Below, piece after piece: positions 18,877-27,649 of a DNA stretch of 50,661 nt. Every line of letters begins with the position of its first letter. The first letter of the stretch is position 1. A model generated the notes under the pieces. That model had not been told where the DNA came from and did not search any database. It worked only from the letters and a program-made list of their open reading frames with translations. Origin of the DNA: SYAN01 sp964406345. Lineage in GTDB: Bacteria > Actinomycetota > Actinomycetes > Nanopelagicales > Nanopelagicaceae. A program made the position numbers and the translations under genes. The stretch is taken from positions 1 through 50,661 of the forward strand of contig CAYORK010000008.1 in NCBI GenBank assembly GCA_964406345.1, given 5' to 3'.

Positions 18877-20354
18877 CACTTCAACTCCGGTGCCATCTCA
18901 AGGAGGGGCTTGCCCCACTTTGCCAACAACTCTCTCTCGAGAGCGGCTCCCGCGTTGTAAAGGCGATCATCTGCCATCGCTGGTGCCATTATCTGGAAGC
19001 CTGCCGGCAAAGAATCTTCGGTCGCCAACCCTGACGGCAAAGACATCGCGCAGATTCCTGCGAGATTGACGGGGATGGTTGCGATGTCATTGAGATACAT
19101 CGCAAGTGGGTCATTGCTCTTCTCGCCGATCTTGAATGCTGTCGTCGGTGCGGTCGGCGAAACAAGGATCTCAGCCTTCTCGAAGGATCGCGCGAAATCA
19201 TCCTTGATCAGAGTGCGGACCTTCTGCGCGCTGCCGTAATAGGCATCGTAATAACCACTCGAGAGTGCGTAGGTGCCGAGGATGATGCGGCGCTTCACCT
19301 CTTTGCCAAATCCTGCTTCGCGAGTCTGGTTCATCACCTCTTCAGCGCTTCCCTCACCGGTTCGCATTCCGTAACGCATTGCGTCGAAGCGTGCGAGGTT
19401 CGATGAACACTCACTCGGTGCGATCAAGTAATAGGCAGCAAGTGCATAATCGAACGAAGGACAAGAGACTTCGACGATCTCTGCGCCCAAGGAGCTAAGG
19501 ATCTCCAGTGATTCTTGGAAGCGATCCAAGACACCTTTTTGGTATCCCTCTCCTTGCAACTCCTTGATCACGCCGATCTTGAGGCCCTTCACATCGGCGC
19601 GTCTAGCCGCATCTACGACCTTCGGTACAGGTGCGTTGATCGACGTGGAGTCCTTCGGATCATGTCCTGCGATCGCTTCATGAAGGAGCGCTGCATCCAA
19701 GACCGTCCGGGCACATGGACCTGCTTGATCAAGAGACGAAGAGAATGCGACGAGTCCGTAGCGCGATACAGCGCCATAAGTTGGCTTCACTCCGACAGTT
19801 CCGGTCACTGCTGCAGGTTGTCTGATTGAGCCGCCAGTGTCGGTGCCAATCGCAAGCGGAGCTTCGAAGGCCGAGATAGCTGCGGAAGATCCACCACCTG
19901 ATCCACCCGGAATTCGAGTCAGGTCCCATGGATTATGTGTGGGGTGGAAGGCAGAGTTCTCCGTCGATGAACCCATCGCGAACTCATCCATGTTGGTCTT
20001 TCCGAGGATCACAACTCCATTGCGCTTGAGGTTGGTGACGACTGTCGAGTCATAAGGCGGACGCCATCCTTCGAGGATCTTCGAACCGCATGTGGTCGGG
20101 ATGCCCTTCTGGGTCATTACATCTTTCAGTGCGAGTGGCACTCCTGCGAGAGTTGGCAGGTTCTCACCACGAGACCTTCGCTGATCGACATCCTTCGCCG
20201 CCTTGATCGCGCCCCCGGTATCGAGATGTAGGAATGCTTTGACCTTGGGATCGACTGTCGAGATTCGTTCGAAGTGCGCCTTGGTCAACTCCTCAGCACT
20301 TACTTCCCTTTTCGCTAGTGCTTCTGCCATATCGGCAGCGCTCTGGCGGATCAT
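18876..20354 (-). CDS. gatA: Asp/Glu-tRNA amidotransferase subunit A
   Basis: The amidase subunit that releases ammonia from glutamine for transamidation. It is 492 residues of the amidase signature family; the Ser-cisSer-Lys triad lies in VPLALKD and the Gly/Ser-rich GGSGGGSSAAI segment, followed by GTDTGGSIRQPA. Its ATG overlaps the gatC stop (ATGA, 20351-20354) and its stop overlaps gatB, so all three subunits are translationally coupled. Confidence 0.95.
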   Translation of the reverse strand: MIRQSAADMAEALAKREVSAEELTKAHFERISTVDPKVKAFLHLDTGGAIKAAKDVDQRRSRGENLPTLAGVPLALKDVMTQKGIPTTCGSKILEGWRPPYDSTVVTNLKRNGVVILGKTNMDEFAMGSSTENSAFHPTHNPWDLTRIPGGSGGGSSAAISAFEAPLAIGTDTGGSIRQPAAVTGTVGVKPTYGAVSRYGLVAFSSSLDQAGPCARTVLDAALLHEAIAGHDPKDSTSINAPVPKVVDAARRADVKGLKIGVIKELQGEGYQKGVLDRFQESLEILSSLGAEIVEVSCPSFDYALAAYYLIAPSECSSNLARFDAMRYGMRTGEGSAEEVMNQTREAGFGKEVKRRIILGTYALSSGYYDAYYGSAQKVRTLIKDDFARSFEKAEILVSPTAPTTAFKIGEKSNDPLAMYLNDIATIPVNLAGICAMSLPSGLATEDSLPAGFQIMAPAMADDRLYNAGAALERELLAKWGKPLLEMAPELK

Positions 20355-20659
20355 GCTTCTTCTCCGAGGATCTGCGGCACCTTGAAGCGACCTTCCTCAC
20401 TCGCTGGAGCACCTGAGAGTGCTTCCTCCTGAGTGAGACTCGGTGCGACCTGATCCTCACGGAAGACGTTGACGAGCGGAAGCGGATGAGAGGTGGGTGC
20501 GATATCTCCCTTGGCTACCTCACTCACGCGTGCAACGGCGTTGAGGATCACTGCAAGCTCGGACGAGAGATGATCGAGCTCGCTCTCGGTCATCTCGATG
20601 CGGGCCAGTTTCGCAAGATTTGCGACATCACTTCGAGAGATCGCTGGGGTCTCTGACAT
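20351..20659 (-). CDS. gatC: Asp/Glu-tRNA amidotransferase subunit C
   Basis: A small 102-residue subunit that wraps around GatA and stabilises the complex. The N-terminal helix (ISRSDVANLAKLARIEMTE) and the LxxELAVILN segment are typical of GatC. ATG at 20657-20659; no Shine-Dalgarno sequence, but a TAGGCT hexamer lies exactly six bases upstream, so leaderless transcription is likely. First gene of the gatC-gatA-gatB-ilvD run. Confidence 0.9.
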   Translation of the reverse strand: MSETPAISRSDVANLAKLARIEMTESELDHLSSELAVILNAVARVSEVAKGDIAPTSHPLPLVNVFREDQVAPSLTQEEALSGAPASEEGRFKVPQILGEEA

Positions 20660-20665
20660 GTCGCA

Positions 20666-20695
20666 AGCCTACCGAGCGCATCGCAGTAAGGCGAA
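20666..20695 (-). promoter_or_regulatory. Probable leaderless promoter of gatC
   Basis: Minus-strand -10 TAGGCT (20666-20671) sits six bases before the gatC ATG; an 18-base spacer leads to a weak -35 TTCGCC (20690-20695). The short gap after proA has no ribosome binding site. The -10-to-ATG distance is the same as at the ilv leader, rpiB and the small membrane protein gene. Confidence 0.4.
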
Positions 20696-20697
20696 AG

Positions 20698-21996
20698 TCA
20701 GGATCTGATCTGTCCCGAACCGTGGACTATCCAGGTGGTCGTCGTCATCGCCTCGATTCCCATCGGGCCCCGGGCATGGAGTTTCTGATTAGAGATGCCG
20801 ATCTCTGCACCGAATCCCATCTCCTCACCATCGGTGAAGCGAGTCGATGCGTTGATCATGATCGCTGCTGAGTCGGAGAGAGCGACGAAGCGCTCTGCCT
20901 CCTTCTCATTCTCGGTGACGATCGCCTCAGTGTGGTGAGTGCCAAAGCGGTCAATATGTGCGATCGCACTCTCTAAGTCATCGACGATGGCGACATTGAT
21001 GTCGAGCGTTCCGTACTCGGTCGACCAACTCTCCTCGCTTGCCGGCACGACAGAGATTTCTCTTCCCTTCGCGATCTCGTTCACCTCGCTATCTGCATGG
21101 ATTCGGACACCGGCTTTTTGGAGTGCTTCGAGTGCTTGAGGTAGGAGATCGTCTCTTCGCGCTCGATGGACGAGAAGTGTCTCTGCCGCATTGCAGACGC
21201 TCGGCCTTTGGACTTTGGCGTTGACGACGATGGGAATTGCCTTCTTCTCATCAGCGCTCTCATCGAAATAGATGTGACAGACGCCAGCGCCAGTCTCGAT
21301 CGTGGGTACCTTGGCCTGATCGACAACGGTCCGAATGAGATCAGCGCTCCCACGCGGAATGACAAGATCGACAAGGCCTCGAGCATGAAGAAGCGCTCGG
21401 ACAGAGTCTCGGTCATCGCTGGAAATCAAAGTCACGAGATCTGCGCCAAAGCCAGAACTTTCGATCGCATCTCGCATCACCGAGACCAAGACCCCATTCG
21501 ACTCTCTCGCTGAAGAGGATCCACGCAAGAGCGCCGCATTACCTGAAGCGAGCAGGATCACCGCGGCATCGACAGTGACATTCGGTCGCGCCTCGTAAAC
21601 CATCCCCACAACGCCGAAGGGCACAGTCACTTGGCGAAGATGGAGTCCATTCTCAAGGCGCCGCTCGATCAATACTCGTCCCAATGCATCTGGGAGAGCA
21701 GCAACCTTCCGTGCGCTCGTTGCAATAGCTTCCATGCGCGAAGGCGTAAGGGTCAAGCGATCAAGTAGAGGGATGCTCATCCCAGCCTCTTGCTCTCTCG
21801 CAACATCTCTTGCATTCGCCTCAAGGATGGAAGAAGCAGAAGATTCCATAGCGCTGGCGATTGATTCGATCAGAGACTTTCGAATTTTGAATGAAGATGC
21901 AGCGAGGGATTTCTGCGCCCGCCGGGCCTTCACAGCAAGGCTTTCGATCAGAGCATCGTTCGCTTGGTTCACTTCGTTCATTGGGGAAGCACTCAT
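20698..21996 (-). CDS. proA: Gamma-glutamyl phosphate reductase
   Basis: Second enzyme of proline synthesis; reduces glutamyl-5-phosphate with NADPH to the semialdehyde. It is 432 residues with an aldehyde-dehydrogenase fold and the catalytic cysteine in the segment PSVCNAAE. PFGVVGMVYEARPNVT and the GFGAEIGISNQK tail are family signatures. The ATG at 21994-21996 overlaps the proB stop by 4 bases (ATGA). Kinase and reductase are therefore coupled, which suits a labile intermediate. Confidence 0.95.
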   Translation of the reverse strand: MSASPMNEVNQANDALIESLAVKARRAQKSLAASSFKIRKSLIESIASAMESSASSILEANARDVAREQEAGMSIPLLDRLTLTPSRMEAIATSARKVAALPDALGRVLIERRLENGLHLRQVTVPFGVVGMVYEARPNVTVDAAVILLASGNAALLRGSSSARESNGVLVSVMRDAIESSGFGADLVTLISSDDRDSVRALLHARGLVDLVIPRGSADLIRTVVDQAKVPTIETGAGVCHIYFDESADEKKAIPIVVNAKVQRPSVCNAAETLLVHRARRDDLLPQALEALQKAGVRIHADSEVNEIAKGREISVVPASEESWSTEYGTLDINVAIVDDLESAIAHIDRFGTHHTEAIVTENEKEAERFVALSDSAAIMINASTRFTDGEEMGFGAEIGISNQKLHARGPMGIEAMTTTTWIVHGSGQIRS

Positions 21997-23090
21997 AGCA
22001 ACACCATCTCATCGCGGTGGACAAGTGCATTTCCATACTCTTCGCCCAACTCTTGGCTCAACTCCTTGGTGCTTCGGCCCAAGAGCTGAGGTATCTCATC
22101 TGCGTCGTAGGAGATCAGTCCACGCGCTACCACTTCACCAGTGAGGGAGAGAAGCTCGACGGTGTCGCCGCTGACAAATGAACCTTCGACTCTTGTCACT
22201 CCAGCAGGAAGGAGAGAACTGCCACGAGATCTGATCGCCTCTACCGCGCCTTCATCAAGGAAGAGTCGCCCTCGGACAGTCGAAGCGAAACCTAACCAGA
22301 GACGTCGCGATGCGATCGGGTCTGGGTTGGGAATGAATCGAGTTCCAACGTTTCCTCCGAGGGTCGCATCCTCGGCATGATCGAGGTCGGTGAGGATGGT
22401 GGCTATGCCTGCGCTCGTGGCGATGCGAGCCGCTTCGATCTTGGTGATCATTCCGCCGCTTCCTACTTTGGAATCCGACCCGGTGATCGCGAGCGCTTCG
22501 AGCGTTTGAAAGTCCTTAACTTCCTCGATCCGCTTCGCACCACCAGAGCGTGGTGGTGCGTCATAGAGAGCATCCACATCGGTCAGTATCAGCAGAAGGT
22601 CAGCACCGACGATATGTGAGACCAGAGCCGATAGGCGATCGTTGTCCCCGAACTTGATCTCCGCGAGTGCGACCGAATCGTTCTCGTTGATCACCGGAAC
22701 CAGTCCGAGTTCTAGAGAGTTGAGAAGAGTCGCTCGGACATTGAGGTAATGGCTCCGTCGCATCACGTCTTCAGCGGTGATCAAGACCTGGCTCGCGATG
22801 ATCGAATGGCGTGCGAAGGAATCGAAGTAGTTGCGGATCAGGAGCCCTTGCCCGACGGAGGCGACGGTCTGTTGCATCGTCAAGTCCTTCGGACGCGCGT
22901 GAAGACCTACCGCAGATAGTCCCGAGGCGATCGCTCCCGATGAGACAAGGAGTACTTGATCACCTCCTCCTCGCAACCGTGCGACGAGATCGACCACTTT
23001 GTCGAGGCGCGAGCGATCAAGAAAAGCTCCATCTCGGCCAGTGAGAGTGGATGAACCGACTTTGACGACGACACGTCGCCCCTCGATCAT
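21993..23090 (-). CDS. proB: Glutamate 5-kinase with PUA domain
   Basis: First, normally proline-inhibited step of proline synthesis. The 365 residues comprise an amino acid kinase domain (VVKVGSSTLTG at the N-terminus, LLVSSGAIASG, then GSGGMITKIEAA) and a C-terminal PUA domain from about residue 270. The ATG at 23088-23090 overlaps the obgE stop (ATGA). The obgE-proB-proA order is widespread in Actinobacteria and Firmicutes. Confidence 0.95.
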   Translation of the reverse strand: MIEGRRVVVKVGSSTLTGRDGAFLDRSRLDKVVDLVARLRGGGDQVLLVSSGAIASGLSAVGLHARPKDLTMQQTVASVGQGLLIRNYFDSFARHSIIASQVLITAEDVMRRSHYLNVRATLLNSLELGLVPVINENDSVALAEIKFGDNDRLSALVSHIVGADLLLILTDVDALYDAPPRSGGAKRIEEVKDFQTLEALAITGSDSKVGSGGMITKIEAARIATSAGIATILTDLDHAEDATLGGNVGTRFIPNPDPIASRRLWLGFASTVRGRLFLDEGAVEAIRSRGSSLLPAGVTRVEGSFVSGDTVELLSLTGEVVARGLISYDADEIPQLLGRSTKELSQELGEEYGNALVHRDEMVLL

Positions 23091-24463
23091 CGATCACGCT
23101 CCCAAGGGATTCGGAGATCTTCTCCTCTCGGACCTGCAAGTAATTCGGCTCCGGCCTCGATCGTTGGCTCCCAATCGAAGACGACTGCATCCTCGTCGGA
23201 TCCGATACGCACTTCACTACCCTCGCGAGCACCGAGTTTGAAGAGTTGCTTCTCAACGCCAGCACGTGCGAGTCGGTCTGCGAGATAGCCGATCGCTTCC
23301 TTGTTGGAGAAATCAGTCTGTGCTACCCAACGTTCGATCTTCTTTCCAGTGACGGTGAAGGAACCATCTTTGTTCGCACTCACTTCGAAACCAGCATCAT
23401 CGATCGCGGGTGGTGTCAGCACGATCCGAGTCCGCTCTGAGGTCACTTCCTCGCGGCGGAGGGTCGAAATCGACTCCGCCATGGCATTGAGAAGTTCCTG
23501 GATTCCCTCTCGCGTTGCGGCGGAGAGTGCGAAGACCTTGTAACCACGCTTCTCAAGCGTCGCCTTGACCATATCTGCCATCGCGCGACCATCAGGGAGA
23601 TCGATTTTGTTGAGCGCGATGATCCTTGGCCGCTCTGCGAGTGGGATATCTGCCTGATACTGCGCCAACTCCGCTTCGATCACATCGAAGTCGCGGAGCG
23701 GATCACGATCAGTCTCGAGCGTTCCACAGTCGAGGACATGAACGAGGATCTTGCATCGTTCGACATGGCGGAGGAATTCGAGCCCTAAACCTTTACCTTC
23801 ACTCGCGCCGGGGATCAGTCCGGGGACATCCGCGACGGTAAATCGCGTCTCGCCCACTTGGACCACACCGAGATTGGGCACCAGCGTCGTAAAGGGATAG
23901 TCAGCGATCTTTGGTCGTGCAGATGAGATCGCAGCGATCAGTGATGACTTCCCTGCCGATGGATAACCGACGAGCGCGACATCAGCGACTGACTTCAATT
24001 CCAAGATGAGAGTGCGCTTCTCACCAGGCTCGCCCTTGAGAGCGAAACCAGGAGCTTTCCGCTTTCGCGATGCGAGAGTCGCATTGCCCAGACCGCCACG
24101 ACCACCTTGCGCCGCAATGAAAGAGGTGCCGACTCCGACGAGATCAGCAAGGACTTCGCCGTGTTCGTCGTGGATCACCGTGCCATCAGGAACCGAGAGG
24201 ATCAGATCATCGCCGGAGGCACCGTTCTGATGTCCACCGTGACCTTGTCTTCCTGAAGTCGCATTGCGATGTGGCGAGTGATGGAAGTCCAAGAGCGTGG
24301 TGACATTCGGATCGACGACGAGGATCACATCGCCGCCGCGACCACCATCGCCGCCATCGGGTCCACCAAGTGGGACAAACTTCTCGCGGTGTACGGAGAC
24401 ACAACCATCGCCGCCCTTGCCGGCCGAGGCGTGAAGCATGACGCGGTCAACGAAGGTTGCCAT
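23087..24463 (-). CDS. obgE: Obg family ribosome-associated GTPase
   Basis: An essential GTPase tied to 50S maturation and stress response. It is 458 residues: a glycine-rich Obg domain (about 1-158, with GGDGGRGGDV), a G domain (P-loop GYPSAGKSS at 166-174, DVPGLI, NKIDLPD), and a C-terminal OCT domain (about 345-430). ATG at 24461-24463, preceded by AAGGAGG. A longer frame would start in the Shine-Dalgarno region. It lies only about 30 bases after the rpmA terminator, leaving little room for its own promoter. Confidence 0.95.
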   Translation of the reverse strand: MATFVDRVMLHASAGKGGDGCVSVHREKFVPLGGPDGGDGGRGGDVILVVDPNVTTLLDFHHSPHRNATSGRQGHGGHQNGASGDDLILSVPDGTVIHDEHGEVLADLVGVGTSFIAAQGGRGGLGNATLASRKRKAPGFALKGEPGEKRTLILELKSVADVALVGYPSAGKSSLIAAISSARPKIADYPFTTLVPNLGVVQVGETRFTVADVPGLIPGASEGKGLGLEFLRHVERCKILVHVLDCGTLETDRDPLRDFDVIEAELAQYQADIPLAERPRIIALNKIDLPDGRAMADMVKATLEKRGYKVFALSAATREGIQELLNAMAESISTLRREEVTSERTRIVLTPPAIDDAGFEVSANKDGSFTVTGKKIERWVAQTDFSNKEAIGYLADRLARAGVEKQLFKLGAREGSEVRIGSDEDAVVFDWEPTIEAGAELLAGPRGEDLRIPWERDR

Positions 24464-24493
24464 CACTCCTCCTTGCCTCACTCGTCACTCAAT

Positions 24494-24524
24494 AAAAAAA
24501 TCGGGCCCGCGGCGCGGACCCGAT
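24494..24524 (-). terminator. Intrinsic terminator after rpmA
   Basis: On the minus strand, arms ATCGGGTCCGC and GCGGGCCCGAT with loop GCC form an 11-bp GC-rich stem (one G-U pair, 24500-24524) followed directly by a run of T (24494-24500). It ends the rplU-rpmA unit; partial read-through is the simplest way for obgE to be transcribed. Confidence 0.9.
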
Positions 24525-24544
24525 CCTTGGAAAATCCGCTGTGG

Positions 24545-24799
24545 TTACGAAGCCGGGACGATGTTGACGACTTTGCGGCCACGTGCGTGACCGAATTCCA
24601 CAGTTCCTGCTGCGAGAGCAAAGAGTGTGTCGTCCTTGCCGATACCGACATTCTTTCCTGGGTGGAACTTGGTGCCACGTTGACGGACGAGGATCTCGCC
24701 GCTGTTGACTACCTGACCACCGAATCGCTTGATCCCGAGATACTGCGGGTTGGAATCGCGACCGTTTCGTGTCGAGGAGACACCCTTTTTACTTGCCAT
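24545..24799 (-). CDS. rpmA: 50S ribosomal protein L27
   Basis: 84 residues, standard L27 length. The N-terminus (ASKKGVSSTRNGRDS) reaches the peptidyl-transferase centre in the ribosome; LGIKRFGGQ, GEILVRQRGTKFHPG and FALAAGTVEFG are family signatures. It follows rplU by 18 bases and is closed by a strong terminator. No N-terminal cleavage extension of the Firmicute type is present. Confidence 0.97.
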   Translation of the reverse strand: MASKKGVSSTRNGRDSNPQYLGIKRFGGQVVNSGEILVRQRGTKFHPGKNVGIGKDDTLFALAAGTVEFGHARGRKVVNIVPAS

Positions 24800-24817
24800 C
24801 TTCTCTTCGCCTCCCCT

Positions 24818-25132
24818 TTACTTCACACCGTTGATCGCGGTGATCTTCACGCGAGTGTTCTTGGAACGGAAACCTTGACGACGGCGATAGCCAGTCTTGT
24901 TCTTGTATCGGAGGATATGGATCTTCGGACCCTTGACCTCATCGAGGACCTCACCCGTCACCTTGACTGAAGCGAGCGCGGAAGGATCTGCGGTCACCTT
25001 CTCGCCATCGACGACAAGGAGGGCTGGGAAGGACACGGCTGCACCTGCGGCCTCATCGATTCGATCGACGACGATGGTGTCGCCAACGGCCACCTTCTCT
25101 TGGCGTCCGCCAGCTTTCACGATTGCGTACAC
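24818..25132 (-). CDS. rplU: 50S ribosomal protein L21
   Basis: 104 residues, standard L21 length. The GTG at 25130-25132 follows GAGGAGAG and gives the usual N-terminus (VYAIVKAGGRQEKV); the upstream in-frame extension lacks similarity. The C-terminal KNKTGYRRRQGFR is the typical rRNA-binding tail. Paired with rpmA, as in most bacteria, from a promoter at 25198-25227. Confidence 0.97.
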   Translation of the reverse strand: MYAIVKAGGRQEKVAVGDTIVVDRIDEAAGAAVSFPALLVVDGEKVTADPSALASVKVTGEVLDEVKGPKIHILRYKNKTGYRRRQGFRSKNTRVKITAINGVK

Positions 25133-25197
25133 GTTCTCTCCTCGATTTCTGATCTTCAAGACTGCCTTTGGATCCCCATCCATCAGGCCGACGGGCA

Positions 25198-25227
25198 AGG
25201 ATACGGAGTTACAGCGGAGAGGGTCAA
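25198..25227 (-). promoter_or_regulatory. Promoter of rplU-rpmA
   Basis: Minus-strand -35 TTGACC (25222-25227), 18-base spacer, -10 TATCCT (25198-25203), just after the RNase E gene stop. Predicted +1 near 25191 gives a leader of about 60 bases before the rplU GTG. I found no L21 autoregulatory motif of the Bacillus type there. Confidence 0.55.
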
Positions 25228-25233
25228 ACCGGC

Positions 25234-27411
25234 CTATTCCGCCGTTATGACCCCGGTGCTCACTGCTCTCCGACGCCTACGACCGAAGGGTCGACGGCTT
25301 GAATCTTCGCTTTCCTCTGCACTCTCCTGAGCACTCTCTCGAGCACTCTCCTGACTACTCTCAGCGGCGACTGGTTCGCTCTTCTCTTCGGCCACCTCAC
25401 TGGGCTTGCTGCCAGATTTCCTATCGGATCTCCTTTGAGAATTTCTTCCCTTCGGAGCCTCTTCTTCTTGATCGCCTACCTCGCGATCGACGGTGCGCTT
25501 GTTGACTGGATCAGCGTGGATGTGGATACCACGACCTGAACAACTATCGCATGTCGTGGAGAAGGCTTCGATAAGACCTTGACCGACGCGCTTTCTCGTC
25601 ATTTGGACGAGACCGAGTGATGTCACTTCAGCGACCTGATGCTTGGTGCGATCCCTGCCGAGGCATTCGACGAGGCGACGCAAGACTTGCTCGCGATTGG
25701 ACTCCAGGACCATGTCGATGAAGTCGATGACGATGATGCCACCGAGATCTCGAAGTCGAAGTTGGCGTGCGATCTCTTCCGCTGCTTCGAGGTTGTTCTT
25801 GGTGACCGTCTCCTCGAGGTTGCCGCCCTTACCGATGAACTTTCCGGTGTTGACATCGATGACGACCATCGCTTCGGTGCGATCGATCACCAACGAACCT
25901 CCAGATGGGAGATAGACCTTGCGATCGAGCGCCTTGGAGAGCTGCTCATCGATGTTGTACTCCGCGAAGATGTCAGAGGTACCGGTATACTTCTCGACAC
26001 GCTCCATCAACTCCGGTGCGACATGGCCGAGGTAGTTCTTGATGTCATCGAAGGCATCATCACCTTGGATCTGCAACTTCTTGAAGTCAGCATTGAAGAG
26101 GTCGCGGATGACTCGGACGGTTAGATCAGGTTCACCGTAGAGCTGGGTCGGAGTGGTGATCTCCTTCTTCTCGGACTTCTTCTTGATGTCATCCCATTGC
26201 GCCTTCAAGCGAGCGACATCGCGGGTGAGTTCCTCTTCACTTGCACCTTCTGCGGCGGTGCGGACGATGACACCTTCATCTTCTGAGATGAGATTGCCGA
26301 GGATCTGCTTGAGACGAGCGCGCTCGTTCTCGGGAAGTTTGCGACTGATGCCACTCATCTCGCCGCCTGGTACGAAGACGACATAGCGTCCTGGAAGTGA
26401 GACTTGTGATGTGAGGCGGGCGCCCTTCTGCCCGATCGGATCCTTGGTCACTTGGACCATGATCATCTGTCCTGACTTGAGGACATGTTCGATCCGCTTG
26501 TCCTTGTTCTCCGAGAGTCCAGCCTCATCCCAATTCACTTCACCGGCATAGAGGACTGCATTCCTACCCTTGCCGATATCAACGAACGCAGCTTCCATCG
26601 AGGGAAGGACGTTCTGGACCTTGCCGAGGTAGACGTTGCCGACATAGGAAACGTTGCTGTTCTTGTTGACGTAGTGCTCGACCAAGATCTTGTCCTCAAG
26701 TACTGCGATCTGAGTGCGATCACCTTTCTGGCGGACGAGCATCTCTCGCTCTACAGATTCACGACGCGCAAGGAATTCGCCCTCGGTCAGGATTACGCCA
26801 CGTCGGCGATTCTCTCGATAGTTGTCTCGGTGCCCATCGCGGAATCCTCGTTGCGGGCGAGAGCCTCGGCGACGGAAGTCGTCACGCTTCTCACGCGTAC
26901 GGGAAGTTGCGGGTCGACTTTCGCGGACCTTTACGACGGTGACAACGCCATCCTCATCGACGACCTCACCGGGAGCGACGCTCTCTTGTCCAGGTCGGAC
27001 GCGCTTGCGGCGTTTACGTAACTTCGGCTCTGCGCCGTCCTTGCCTTCGCTCGCGGACTCACTTTCATCACCCGAGTCGTTGCCACCTTCGGATTGTGAG
27101 GATTCTCCGTCACGATGGCGGTTGCGTCCTCCTCGCCGACGTCGGCGCCTTCGTGGGTCGCGACTCTCGGAATCGCTCTCACTCTCATCACGGCGCTTGC
27201 CACGCGGTGATGGCTTTCGCTCATCACTATCGCTTGCGGTCACCTTCGTGACCGCTGGCGCTTGGAACATCGGGACTGGGATCGCCTTCGTTGCGCGCTT
27301 TGGCTTCTCGCTCGGCGTCGTAGCGCTCGAGGTGGTTGTGGTGGTCTCTTCGCTCGCTGCGGCCTTCTTTCGGCGCACGCGGACTTTCTTCTCAGTTGGC
27401 TCTGTAGCCAT
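25234..27411 (-). CDS. rne: Ribonuclease E/G
   Basis: An endoribonuclease for mRNA turnover and rRNA/tRNA processing. The 725 residues begin with a basic, low-complexity region of about 210 residues (runs of Arg, Ser and Glu) that is probably disordered and RNA-binding. An S1 domain follows, then the catalytic RNase E/G core with Asp in VVIDVNTGKF and IIVIDFIDM, the Zn-link cysteines C621 and C624 (CDSC), and a short Ser/Glu-rich and Arg-rich tail. The arrangement, extra sequence at both ends of the core, is the actinobacterial type. ATG start at 27411 with AGAGG 8 bases upstream. Confidence 0.93.
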   Translation of the reverse strand: MATEPTEKKVRVRRKKAAASEETTTTTSSATTPSEKPKRATKAIPVPMFQAPAVTKVTASDSDERKPSPRGKRRDESESDSESRDPRRRRRRRGGRNRHRDGESSQSEGGNDSGDESESASEGKDGAEPKLRKRRKRVRPGQESVAPGEVVDEDGVVTVVKVRESRPATSRTREKRDDFRRRGSRPQRGFRDGHRDNYRENRRRGVILTEGEFLARRESVEREMLVRQKGDRTQIAVLEDKILVEHYVNKNSNVSYVGNVYLGKVQNVLPSMEAAFVDIGKGRNAVLYAGEVNWDEAGLSENKDKRIEHVLKSGQMIMVQVTKDPIGQKGARLTSQVSLPGRYVVFVPGGEMSGISRKLPENERARLKQILGNLISEDEGVIVRTAAEGASEEELTRDVARLKAQWDDIKKKSEKKEITTPTQLYGEPDLTVRVIRDLFNADFKKLQIQGDDAFDDIKNYLGHVAPELMERVEKYTGTSDIFAEYNIDEQLSKALDRKVYLPSGGSLVIDRTEAMVVIDVNTGKFIGKGGNLEETVTKNNLEAAEEIARQLRLRDLGGIIVIDFIDMVLESNREQVLRRLVECLGRDRTKHQVAEVTSLGLVQMTRKRVGQGLIEAFSTTCDSCSGRGIHIHADPVNKRTVDREVGDQEEEAPKGRNSQRRSDRKSGSKPSEVAEEKSEPVAAESSQESARESAQESAEESEDSSRRPFGRRRRRAVSTGVITAE

Positions 27412-27593
27412 CTCTCAAACCTCTAATCTCAAAAAATCTCGTATGGATCGGTCCAGTGACTGATCTCGCTAGCCGCGATATGCACAAACTCGAAGCGACC
27501 GCACGTTCCAAGAGCGGTACCAGCTTCACCTAGAGATCGCTTCATCCATCGATGGAAGGAATCGAATCCAGAAAACCTGTGCGCATCAGCGCT
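27412..27593 (-). promoter_or_regulatory. Possible structured 5' leader of the RNase E gene
   Basis: If the promoter at 27600-27629 is used, rne has a leader of about 180 bases. It can fold a hairpin whose arms are GAAGC/ACCGC and GCGGT/GCTTC (10 pairs with a small internal bulge, about 27468-27508), and a T-rich single-stranded stretch follows before the start codon. This resembles the idea of the enterobacterial rne leader, which RNase E cleaves to limit itself, but there is no sequence similarity. An alternative reading as a small gene is listed separately. Confidence 0.35.
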
Positions 27594-27629
27594 GGCGCAA
27601 TTATGGCAGAGAGGGGCGAGGTTGCCCAA
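27429..27629 (-). CDS. Doubtful small ORF between rodA and rne
   Basis: 66 codons with a TTG start and no ribosome binding site, ending 17 bases before rne. It contains a CHNC motif near the N-terminus, a third Cys, and an aromatic C-terminus (HWTDPYEIF). I do not recognise it. Its TTG coincides with the -35 box of a good promoter (27600-27629), which argues that this stretch is the rne leader rather than a gene. Codon use is not obviously non-coding, so I keep it as a weak possibility. Confidence 0.2.
   Translation of the reverse strand: MGNLAPLCHNCASADAHRFSGFDSFHRWMKRSLGEAGTALGTCGRFEFVHIAASEISHWTDPYEIF
27600..27629 (-). promoter_or_regulatory. Probable promoter of rne
   Basis: Minus-strand -35 TTGGGC (27624-27629), 18-base spacer, -10 CATAAT (27600-27605), located just past the rodA stop. 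It would make rne independent of the elongasome operon upstream. Confidence 0.45.
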
Positions 27630-27649
27630 TCGCCCACAAAACAGGCGTG

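Noticed and set aside
26822..27463. 213-codon plus-strand Ser/Arg-rich ORF over the RNase E N-terminus
   Set aside because: It mirrors the low-complexity Arg/Ser/Glu coding sequence of rne; composition alone explains the open frame.
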